Of a stretch of 64,000 nucleotides of DNA, positions 1-9,274 are shown piece by piece. The notes below the pieces were generated by a model. That model was not told the DNA's origin, made no database searches, and worked only from the letters and a program-made list of their open reading frames with translations. Position numbers and translations under genes: made by a program. The first letter of the stretch is position 1, and each line of letters opens with the position of its first letter. Origin of the DNA: Phoronis australis (lineage: Eukaryota > Phoronida > Phoronidae); the NCBI GenBank assembly GCA_002633005.1, contig NMRA01000189.1, forward strand, positions 266,805 to 330,804. Direction: 5' to 3'.

Positions 1-649
1 TGTGCGTTTACATGCAAGAATATATCATTACTGTCTCGTATTGTTTCTGTAATTATTCATTTGCTCGTTATACAATGATAATTTCCATTTTTGAGCAGCA
101 ATGATATCAACAATACTTACTTAAACTCGAGAAATAAAATAATTATAAAAATTTAAATTTTACCTAGTAAAAGAATCCAATATTTTGGGCTACTGAGAGC
201 GTGCGTGCCAATTGTCCTACACTTGGCGAACGTTACCGCTTTTTGAACTTTTTCCGCCACCCTGTGACATTATCAAAGTGTCCCACTTTTTGACACACGG
301 CAAAATTGACATATCATATACCAATGTAATTTCCCACGCGACATAATCCTATTGTCCCTTTCGACTAAAAATAAAAAACGGGAGTTCATGGGTTTTTGCG
401 ACACCTACAAGTTCCCCTTCAACTAAAAAAAGCGAAAGAAAGTCGTCGGATGCTTTTGGGTGTTACGGCACCTGTAACATCCTGTTCAACAATAAACGCT
501 GTCGTGACATTTTCGTGTGTTGCGGTGAACACTTCACGCTTGACTTAAACCAGCATGTCTAGCTTTTTATTACTTGGCGGAATTCTTTCGCCAATCCGAT
601 TTTCACGAAATTTGCACACGACGTGTAGATCGGGAAGTACTAGAACGCT
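1..649. other. AT-rich stretch with no recognised gene
   Basis: I see no convincing exon, repeat partner or RNA gene here. The sequence is AT-rich with short runs, and short open frames look random. A segment near 580-620 (bases resembling ttcacgaaatttgcacac) recurs near 2095 and 3180, so the right part probably belongs to the same transposon-derived material as the next two kilobases. Confidence 0.4.
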
Positions 650-1200
650 ATAGGAGGCACAGAACAGTTCTCACTGGGTTTTGCCCAGCAAAACACACAT
701 CACTTGATTTGTCACCTTTTCTTCACTCTGTCAAAAACAGGATGCAAAGAATGGCATGTTTTCAATTATTTCACATAAAAGCCCTGCAGATGAGCACAGA
801 AACTTTATTCTCTCTTGTATTTTTGACCATTTCATTCCCACTGAAATCCAAGCTAGACTAAGAAAAATAAGGGCAAAAAAAGCAAAATCGGCACTTTTCA
901 CCCAAAAAACACCACTTCCCTGCCGATACACGACTAAAGCCAACATTAGAGTCTGAAAGCAAATTTCCTACCGATTCCGAAAATGTGATCCAAAAGTACT
1001 GTCAACCAACAAGGTTTTTGGCAATTCTTGCTTGTTTGAGGGCTACCTAAAATCACAGCCAATTTCTCAGTCGCTATCCAACAATGCACAATTGCAGCCG
1101 GGGGCGGCCATCTTGAAGTAGAGTGCAGCTACAGCCAAGAAAGTGGCCTTTTTTATTCACAGCATGTTCACAAATACAAACAAACCACATTCGCTGAGCC
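650..1200 (+). repeat. dispersed repeat, copy 1 (inverted partner at 56390-56935)
   Basis: This ~550-bp block matches, in inverted orientation, the block at 56390-56935. The match runs from around cagaacagttctcac through gccctgcagatgagcac to caaatacaaacaaaccac and then stops sharply on both sides. Short open frames in both copies give similar peptides (for example KIQERIKFLCSSAG read on the minus strand here), so it may be a piece of an old transposon coding region, but no domain is recognisable. Two copies 55 kb apart in opposite orientation are what a dispersed mobile element leaves. Confidence 0.75.
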
Positions 1201-1309
1201 TACGTGCAATGCCCACCTACAAAATGCCCCCAAACTTGGCCTACCCCAAAATTTCAATATTTTGGCAGTGCAAATTGGCCGCGGCCGCAGCCTAACTATT
1301 CAGTGCCAC

Positions 1310-2783
1310 CATAGTTTTTGGTCATGATCGGATTTAAAATGGCGGACCTGGCGGCCATTTTGTTTCCGATTTCACAGTCAAATGCTCGTAGAGGTCGCAT
1401 TTTTAGACGTACAGAGCTGAAACGTGGTACGATTATTATAGAACACATGTGCTACAACTGTGCCGAAAATCGTTGACTTCCGGTCAAAGATGGCGGAAAT
1501 ATTGGAAGTGCGCACCCCGATATGTGGCCAAAACATTTTCTCCTCTATAGGGCGCATTTGCGAACCAATCGGTTTCAAACTGGTCACGTGTTTGTTAATA
1601 TTAATAAGCTTTTATAAAATTTTGTTTAATCGGAAGTCACTTTTAAGATGGCGGCTGTGGCGCATGTTCACAAGTTTTCAATCGTTCTGCGGTCGCGTTT
1701 TTAACGGGAAGAGCAAATGACGTAAATTTTTGCATGTGGATTCCTTGAAGTATGCTCTTTCAAAAGTTCTGCAATAGCGTTTTTCTCAGACTTACCGTTT
1801 TCGAGTTATTTGACTTTGAATTTCAAAAAAACGCAAAATTTCAATTTTTTCGAAAAAGTTATGGAATATTGCAAAGCTATCACAGTAGGTAGAATTTTGG
1901 ACGGGCTTTCAGAAGATATTTTCCATTTTTCGCTACGACGTCAACTTTTTGAATTATTCGAGATTTTCCGATAGCGCTGTTCCTACCCCGTCACATAGCG
2001 CCACCAATTTTGGATTGTGGGAACAAAGCATGACTCATTGATCGTTTTTAATTGTTCGCTCTCTACAGGTCGCAATTTTTGTCCGATCCTCACGAAATTT
2101 GCACACTGAAAGCCTATTGTTTTTGATTCAAAATGGCGGACGGGGCGGCAGTTTAGTTTCCGATTTCACATTCAAATGCTCATAGAGGACGCATTTTTTG
2201 ACGTACAGAGCTGAAACTTGGTACAATTATTAACGGACACGTGCTACAACTGTGCTGAAAAACGTTGACTTCCGGTTAAAGATGGCGGAAATATTGACGA
2301 TGGCGCATGCGTACCTCGATATCAGGCCAAAAAAGTTTTCTCCTGTAGAGGGCGCATTGGCAAACCAATCACTTTCAAACTGGTCACGTGTTTCTTGCAA
2401 TTGATCAGCTTTTATAAAGTTTTGTTTAACCGGAAGTCACGTTCAAGATGGCGGCTCCGGCGCATTTTCACCCATTTTCAATCGTTCTGCTGTCGCCTGT
2501 TTAACGAGAAGACCAAATGACGTGAACTTTTGCATGTGGATTCCTTGAAGTATGCTCTTTCAAAAGTTCTACGATAACGGTTTTCTCAGACTTACCGTTT
2601 TCGAGATATTTGACTTTGAATTTCAAAAAACGCGAAATTTCAATTTTTTCGAAAAAATATGAAATGTTACGAAACTATCAATCTAGATAAAGTTTTGGAC
2701 GGGCTTTCAGAAGATATTTTCCATTTTTCGCTACGACGTCTAACTTTTTGAATTATTCGAGATTTTCTAATAGCGCTGTTCTT
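1310..2783 (+). repeat. two-copy ~795-bp tandem repeat with ETS-like and YY1-like motifs
   Basis: About 670 bases from ~1314 to 1985 are repeated from ~2113 to 2783, offset by roughly 795 bases; a third, partial copy of the first 140 bases lies at 3230-3370. The copies differ by scattered substitutions, so the duplication is not recent. Each unit holds ACTTCCGG beside AAGATGGCGG (1476-1496 and 2268-2287) and CGGAAGT beside AAGATGGCGGCT (1631-1656 and 2431-2456). Each also starts with AAAATGGCGG; in copy 1 and the partial copy this is followed by the inverted GGCCATTTT. These resemble ETS and YY1 binding cores, a pairing common in housekeeping promoters. The unit may come from a transposon promoter or LTR; no coding domain is visible. 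Confidence 0.7.
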
Positions 2784-2789
2784 TTGTTG

Positions 2790-3605
2790 ACAGCTCTTGC
2801 TGCATTGATGTTGGTTTAGCTGCTATTGAACAAGACCGTAGCCTATTTCTTATTAATTGATGACATCTAAGTTTGTCATATGAATGTTGTGATGTTGTTC
2901 ATCATCGTCACCACCATCATCATATTCGTCATCTTCGTCATCATCTCCGACGTCGTCTTTTCTTCAGTTAATTTTGCCAAGTGTCGCTCAAAACTGTAGC
3001 CTATTTGTTACTGATTTCTGACCTCTACGTTCGTCAAGTGTATAATATAATTACTTGTATTGTTCATCATTGCCACCATCGTCGTCATATTCGTCGTCTT
3101 CGTCATCATCTTTATCGTCATCTTTTCGGTTAATTTTTTTTGTTCGCACTCTACGGGTCGGAATTTTCGTCCGATCCGCACGAAATTTGCACACAATTAA
3201 CGTGGAGATCAAAAAGTCCTTGAAGCCTGTTTTCGGTCACGATCGGATTCAAAATGGCGGACGTGGCGGCCATTTTGTTTCCGGTTTTAGATTCAAATGC
3301 TACTAAAGGCCGCAATTTTTGACGTACAAGGCTGAAACTTGGTGCGATTATTATAGAACACATACGCGTAATTTTGCGACGTGTCGCTCCTCCGAGCGCT
3401 CTCGCACTATTGCCAGTTTACTGGGTGCGTGAACAAGACTGCAGGGTGTTTCTTACTGATTTGTTCTCTAGTCACATGAATGTTATCGTGTTGTTCATAA
3501 TCTCCGCCTTCATCGTTATGATCGTCGTCGTCGTCCTCCTCATCGTCCTGTTTCCGCGTAATTTCGCCAAGTGTCGCTCCTCCGAGCGCTCTCGTTTGTA
3601 TGTTT
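2790..3605 (+). repeat. degenerate ~170-bp repeat with GTC/ATC-rich core, three copies
   Basis: Three imperfect units (about 2796-2967, 2968-3135 and 3380-3600) share the order GCCAAGTGTCGCTC, then CTGTAGCCTATTT, then CATATGAATGT, then GTTGTTCAT, then a run of TCATC/GTCGTC triplets, then a return to GCCAAGTGTCGCTC. A partial copy of the upstream 795-bp repeat (3230-3370) is wedged between units two and three. A fourth copy of this unit sits inside a transposon at about 47772-47990. The triplet runs produce low-complexity Ser/Thr/Asp peptides in several frames; these are not genes. Confidence 0.65.
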
Positions 3606-3609
3606 TGCT

Positions 3610-4340
3610 TTCAATCTAATGGCCTCAATTTTTCAAGTCTCGAATGTTGACAAAATGATCGTGTCTTTGTTATGAATACAGTTATTTTCCTGAGTTCATT
3701 TTCTTTAGGTAATCGCCAAAATATGTTCCAATGTCTCTGGTTTACGGTGAATTATATGTCTCAATGTCACCAGGAAGGCATTACCTACTAATTTGTAATT
3801 TCTGAAGAAATGATACGATTTCTAAATGTCTATGTAAAGTCCTAAACTGCAACCAATGTAATAAGCTATCCACAGTATATTTCAAAGCTACACAAAAAGA
3901 TGTTACTGCATGCTGATACTATTTACTAAAGAATGTAATTGCATCAAGCGGTACCACAGGTCCAATTAATACGGGTACAAAATGATGTGTAATTTTAGTT
4001 AGATGACTGACCAAATTCTTCACAGCAACTGTGAGGGATCCATATTCTATTTTTTGTAGCAAATCATTGAAACTATTGCCCTATTGGTTTAATTAATCAT
4101 TTATAATGACTTTCTCTCTGGTTCACTTCATTTTTATGTTATTATCCAATATCACATCCTTAATTAACTGACACTAAAAATTAAATAGTGAACTAATTAG
4201 TTGATTAATACATCAATTAGTACATGAAGGATTACCTTAGTACACTCTTTGTTGTTTACATTTTTGGTAATACCCTTGGTTCTTATGATCAAAAATTGTC
4301 TTTAACCTGTCAGATACGCAAAATAATTATTTAATAAGAC
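3610..4340. other. no feature recognised
   Basis: AT-rich spacer between the repeat block and the dead retrotransposon. I see no exon, no paired terminal repeats and no tandem repeat. Confidence 0.35.
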
Positions 4341-6113
4341 TAACTCAAGTAAGAGAGGAGCTTAGGGACAGATTATTCGAAACTGAGAAGAGTAGAACAT
4401 CTGAAGGGAAAACGAAAGAGCAGAGAGCGGGCAAGAGAGTCATACCTGTTTTCCAAGGACTTGTTAGGGAAAGAAACGAGCGGCCGGTAATCATGCAGCA
4501 GAATGGAGCTAGAAGATCATCTGGTGAAGATTCACAGCGACGCGAACCAGCATGGCATTCTAGAAGAGTTCGATTGGATGGATGAGGAAGTTCCACCTGA
4601 AGTTCAGCTTGACGTGAACAGTGTCGTCATGAAGGCCAAAGTCGGATCAGCTCCAGGTCCGTCTAGGTTGAGTTATATCGTTTACAAGAAGTTCCCGGGT
4701 CTATTAAGACGGTTATGGAGGCTACTAAAAGGTATGTGGAAATGGAAGAAAGTTCCTAATCACTAGGACAAGGCTGAGGGTTGTTACATCCCAAAGATCT
4801 AAGATGCAAAGGCTATAAAAGACTACGGGACAATTTCCCTGCTTGATGTGGAGTGCAAAATTTTCTTCGCAATGATTGCATCAAGAATTGTAAAGTACTC
4901 CCCGAAGAATGGATATATCGACCCCACAGAGCAGAAAGGTGGTGTACCAGGGCAGACGGGTTGCCTGGAGCATAATGCTGTTCTAACTGAGGTTATGGGT
5001 GATGCAAAGGCAAACAAGTCGGACTTGGCAGTTGTGTGGTTAGATTTACAGAATGCTTATGTTTCCATGCCACATTCATTGATTAGGAAGGCGATGGCGA
5101 CTTATCATTTTCCAGAAGGAGTACAGAAGGTCATCAACGACTACTTCAACAGTATACAGATGCGATTTTCTACGATGGAGTTCACAATAGAATTCAAGCC
5201 TTTGGAGAAAGGCATCTTGACCAGGTGCACGATTTCAGTCAGCTTATTTGTTCTTACGACGAACCTCATTATTCGCCGAGACAGCAAAGAGTGCAGGGGA
5301 CCTCTCCTACATGGCAGACGCCTTCCCCGTGCCGTGAATTTGTTGATGACCTGACAGTAACTACATCACCAGCAACAGGAGCAGGTTGAGTGCTGGAGAA
5401 ACTAGAAATAATGAAATAATTGTATGGGACAGGATGAAGTTCAAGGTGCAGAACTCGAGAAGTCTGGTCTTGATGAAAGAGAGAATCAGCCAGAACAAAG
5501 TCTTCAGGATGAACGGCGAGAAGATTCCATCCTTGGGCGAGAAGTGATCTAGGCAACGTGTACGACAGCAGCCTAAGCGACATCACAAACGTGAGGGACA
5601 CAGTGACACTGCTCAGGGAGAATCTGAAGAAGATCAACGGGTGCACTTTGCCAGGGAAGTTCAAGCTGTGGTGTTATCAATTCGGTTTACTGCCGCCCAA
5701 AATCTCATGGCCGCTATCAGTTTACAGCATTACGATTTCAACAGTCGAGTCTATGGAGCGGGAGGCAAACCAGTTTATTAGGAAATGGTTGGGGGTACCA
5801 GCGAGCTTCACGTCAGTGGGATTATGTAGTAACACAGCAGTAGTATCCCTTCCACTAAGATCTCTGGTTGAAGACTTTAAGGTGTCAAAAGCCAGGGAAG
5901 TTCTCACAATCCGAGATTCCAGAGACAGATTTGTCAGCTTATCAGAGATTCAGGTTTCAGCAGACAGAAAGATGATTCCCCATTGAAGTGGTTGTGGACA
6001 GAGCAAAGAGCCGCCTCCGGCATAAGGACATAGTTGGTACAGTCTGCTGTGGTCAACAGGGCCTGGGTTTTTTACCACCCAATAGATAGAAGGCGCGCAC
6101 ACTAGACCTGGAG

Positions 6114-7027
6114 GGATTGTTCTAAAACCCTGTCGACCCCCACAGCCCTCGATCCATGACTCCCGACCTGTGACAACAGAGGTATTTTAGCGCTTTTTAC
6201 ATATTTCATAATCTTATTAAGTAGCTGAGTAACTTTCCCATAAGACATACCTACACTCAATTCTGTTCTGGCTCAACTCTGGTGATTAAAAACAGAAAGT
6301 CAGGGGAGAACGTCATCTGAAGTAGCGGATTGTGAGCGCGCTATCGTTGTCACGGAAATAGTTCCACGATCGGCTACCAATGCCAGTTCTACTAACTACT
6401 TAGGCAGACTGCGTTAACGTGAAATGTACATAAATTTACATCTTTATTATTTGGTTTCTGCTGTATGCTCGTTTACAATATATTCCACACGTTGAAATTC
6501 TTTTTAGTTACAGGGGCGGATCCATGATTTTGAGTTGGGGGGGGGNCAGAGTATTAGTCAGGATTTTGCCTGTCAGACATTCGCATCCCCGTAGTGCCAA
6601 ATGGAATCTGGGAGAATTTGGCCCCCCTCTAAATCCGCCACTAAGTTAACAGTTTGTTTTTTCAAACTGTATTTACTGACGAAATTAGTTTTGTCGGTTC
6701 CTCACACTCTCCGCAAAAACGTTGAACCTCACCATTCACTGAAGAGCAGACGAGACAATTACACACTAGTGCCAGGAACGACATTTGTGGTAGGTCTTTG
6801 ATTTGCCGCGCTTTGTTTTTATCTGTTTTTGGCTTTCAAACTTGCCGAATCGACTCTTAATTGCAAAAAACAGGCAAAAGCCAGACGAGCTCACGGCCCA
6901 ACTCAATGGTCCTGCTAATCTGCGCTTGTTCTATGTTCAGATCAAATCCAGCTTGTGTGGGCTGGGTCGAGGGGGTTGTAGGTCGTGGTGGTCGTGGGAA
7001 GTCGGGGGGGGGGGGTTAGAACAATCC
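6114..7027 (+). mobile_element. non-autonomous DNA transposon with inverted subterminal minisatellites, copy 1
   Basis: The ends read GGATTGTTCTAAAACCC at the left and the inverse, GGGGTTAGAACAATCC, at the right. Inside each end are short GTCGACCCC/GGTCGTGG-type repeats facing each other. The body aligns over most of its length with 47088-48232 (shared stretches include CATATTTCATAATC, GTTCTGGCTCAA, CGCTATCGTTG, GAAGAGCAGACGAGAC and CTATGTTCAGATC). There is no transposase frame, so it is non-autonomous or internally deleted. It has landed inside the dead retrotransposon at 4345-7803 and itself carries a smaller element at 6511-6643. Confidence 0.75.
6511..6643 (+). mobile_element. hAT-like MITE (CAGGGGCGGAT ends), nested
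   Basis: The left end is CAGGGGCGGATCCATG and the right end AAATCCGCCACT, a close inverted match. The same ~155-bp element occurs at 12523-12678 and 37125-37283. The equivalent point in the sister transposon copy (near 47555, ...TTTTTAGTTAACAG...) lacks it, an empty-site comparison that fixes the insertion. CAG-start GC-rich termini are typical of hAT elements; the class call is inference. One undetermined base (n) falls at 6546 in a G run. Confidence 0.8.
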
Positions 7028-7113
7028 GACGTGGAAAGACGAACCAAGCGAAAGGAAGTGAAGAATTTTATCGATTCCACTGCAGCTGGCTGCAAGAGGG
7101 GTATAATTAACCA

Positions 7114-7390
7114 GTGGCGGATCTAGGTCAGGATAGCGGGGCCCAACATTTTGTCTCGGGCGACCGCTCAAAGCACGAACACATGTGCACAGCCATCTTA
7201 AAATATGTGGGCCTTTGACTCCTGTGGATGTGGACCTATTACTAAATTACAATCGGACTAAAAAAAACGTTTGCGCCGGTGGTCTGAATCGGACGCTCGC
7301 AATGGCGTTAATTATTCGATATTTTCTCATGCTCTGTCTGTTTTATTTTTTTGCGGCAGCCAAGGGGGCCACCTAAATTCGCCTATGGTA
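7114..7390 (+). mobile_element. hAT-like non-autonomous element (CAGTGGCGGAT end), short form
   Basis: Starts CAGTGGCGGATCTAGG and ends ...CACCTAAATTCGCCTATGG. Both ends align, in reverse orientation, with the ends of the longer element at 28250-29222: TTTTGTCT and GGGGCCCAAC near one end, CTTGGCTRCCGCAAAAAA and AATAAAACAG near the other. The middle of the longer relative is missing, so this is an internally deleted derivative. It is the second insertion separating the two halves of the dead retrotransposon. Confidence 0.7.
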
Positions 7391-8049
7391 ACAAAGGAGG
7401 AATCTTATCTATGGCAAATGATTGGTGCATGGCCGGAGGCAGATCTGGGTAAACAAAGCAGACAACTTCAACATCTTTAAGACCCGACATTACTTTGTGG
7501 TCAGATACAGCGAAGATGGTAGTCATGGTGGAATTAACGGTGCCACGGGAAACTCCTGGATACAGGAAGCTCAGAAGAGGAAAGCTTGAAGTACAGCGAC
7601 CTGAGCCATGAGTGTTCGAGAAATGGATGGGAGTGCTTCTGCTTACCACGTGAGGTAGGAGCCAGAGGGTTTGTAGCATCAAGCATCTGGAGAATGTCTA
7701 GGATGTTGGGAATTTCAACTAATTCAAGCAACACTATGATGAAGTCGGCAGCAGCCGCAGTGGGATCAGCATCATCATGGTTGTGGTTTCAGAAGACTTA
7801 ACAGTGGCAAAATCACCGTGAAACCGGAGCCTGATCAACTTCGGGGGCCTAGCGTTGGAGCATGTTCAAGTTCAAGGCCGAAACATGCTGTGAAGACGCC
7901 ATCTTGCTGATGATTGACGGGGGAACAAAGAAACGTCATCTATTTAAAATAAGTTTTAAGTTTTATTCATTTTCTTCTGATCTAATCATACACCATTAAG
8001 AGCCCACAAAAGGCTTTCTAATGGCAAACTTCAAAACAGAGAGACGCTA

Positions 8050-8700
8050 ATAAAAGTTCACCACGTACTGATAACAACTAACAAGTCATCAAAAGCACAA
8101 TAAACAAAAATATCATCCACATATCGGATAGGAATACCACCAATCACATTGCTAGCCCCTTTTTCCACTACAGACATAAAAATTCCGAGAACGTGGGACC
8201 TAGAGAAGAGCCCATGCTCACACACCATCTTCTTGTAGAAACAATTGGCCATTTACATGACGAAATTGTACTTTGGTAGTGCAGACGGTCAGCAACTGTC
8301 TCAGATGAGTTGGTGAAATGTCGGGTGGCTTTAAATGTGGGTGATGGTATACACTGTCCAAAATGATAGTAATGGTCTCATCCACCGGTACATTGGTGAA
8401 CAAAGACTCAGCATCAAGGGTCAAAGGTTGGAAAAAAGAGGGTGGCACTTGAGTGCGCAAACTATCAATGAAATCTTCACGAGATTCTATGGAGTAACGA
8501 CTCTAAATGCATGGTTTATGATGATATCAAGATGTTTAGCTGTCTTGTACCTTGGCGTCAGGAATATTACCGGCGTAGAGGAACATCTTTTTTGTGTATT
8601 TGGGGTTGCCATAGAGATAACTTTCAGAAAAGTACCCTTTGATTTCAGAGAAAATGCGACGGCCAGCCTCAAACATTTATAGCCTTAACAGACGAAGAAA
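8050..8700 (-). pseudogene. Penelope-like element reverse transcriptase fragment (dead)
   Basis: On the minus strand a frame reads ...DSLRTQVPPSFFQPL, then DAESLFTNVPVDETI, then LRQLLTVCTTKVQF and LFLQEDGV. In a shifted frame follows SMGSSLGPTFSEF, and in a third frame RYVDDIFV. The LFTNVP, DGV..MGSxLGP and RYVDDIFV blocks in this order are the signature of Penelope-like RTs, which differ from LINE and LTR enzymes. At least two frameshifts and stops (near 8220 and 8170) break it. No GIY-YIG endonuclease is visible downstream. It is about 570 bases past the RPUSD3 stop codon and not part of that gene. Confidence 0.8.
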
Positions 8701-8908
8701 TTGGATTTAAAAACATCTAACGATACCAAAGGATTGTTTCAAAAATGAGGGCTAAAGTCACTCCAGGTCTGACTAAAGCTGAAAGTACGCATCCCATGAC
8801 CAATGAGAATTTTGTTACATGCCTGGTTTACTAATTCCATAGATCTCTAGCCCTGGTATGCCAACTCCGATCTCGCTGCTGATGAAGTTGCACCGCGAAT
8901 GCATGAGA

Positions 8909-8914
8909 TTTATT
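8909..8914 (-). promoter_or_regulatory. candidate polyadenylation signal for RPUSD3
   Basis: AATAAA on the minus strand, about 360 bases beyond the RPUSD3 stop codon. It is the first canonical hexamer I noticed downstream. A match this short occurs often by chance in AT-rich DNA. Confidence 0.4.
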
Positions 8915-9274
8915 CGCATTAATTTGTTTCAGTGTATGTACTTCCTATGGAATATATTGTTATGTACTGTAGTGAGGCGACACCTAGTGATGAGATTTAG
9001 TTGATATAGAGCCAGGCTAAGAAGTAAAACAGGTTCTAGCTGGATATTTTAGTTGTATGATTTAAACTTGTATCAATCACTTCCCTTCTAGGTCCTACAC
9101 TTAGCTACAACTTCCTGTTCAGACATGAATTTGAGTTGACTTTCAGTGTGCTCACTTCCTACAGCAGTAACTGCCCAGAGAGTAATTGTGCAGCAGAGGT
9201 CTCCTAGTGTAAACAGCCTGGTGTGTCTTTCATACCAGGACTCGGGGCTTATTACTCTGGTCTGAGAAAAGATT

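Larger units (their letters stand above)
4345..7803 (+). pseudogene. dead non-LTR retrotransposon reverse transcriptase, interrupted by two DNA transposons
   Basis: A degenerate RT open frame runs from ~4345 to 6085 and its C-terminal part resumes at ~7480-7803. Reading left to right: SAPGPSRLSYIVYKK (~4650), TISLLDVECKIFF (~4832), QKGGVPGQTGCLEHN (~4933), VVWLDLQNAYVSMPH (the usual catalytic Asp region, ~5030), LEKGILTRCTISVSLF (~5205), then in another frame FVDDLTVTT (~5338, the YxDD-type box with its two Asp) and a thumb/connection region to ~5986. The distal part reads LRPDITLWSDTAKMVVMVEL (~7478), with EVGARGFVASS (~7650) after a frameshift. In-frame stops near 4489, 4764 and 4801, a frameshift near 5330 and later stops make it non-functional. 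The gap is filled by the elements at 6114-7027 and 7114-7390. The order of RT boxes is typical of LINEs; I do not assign a clade. Confidence 0.85.
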
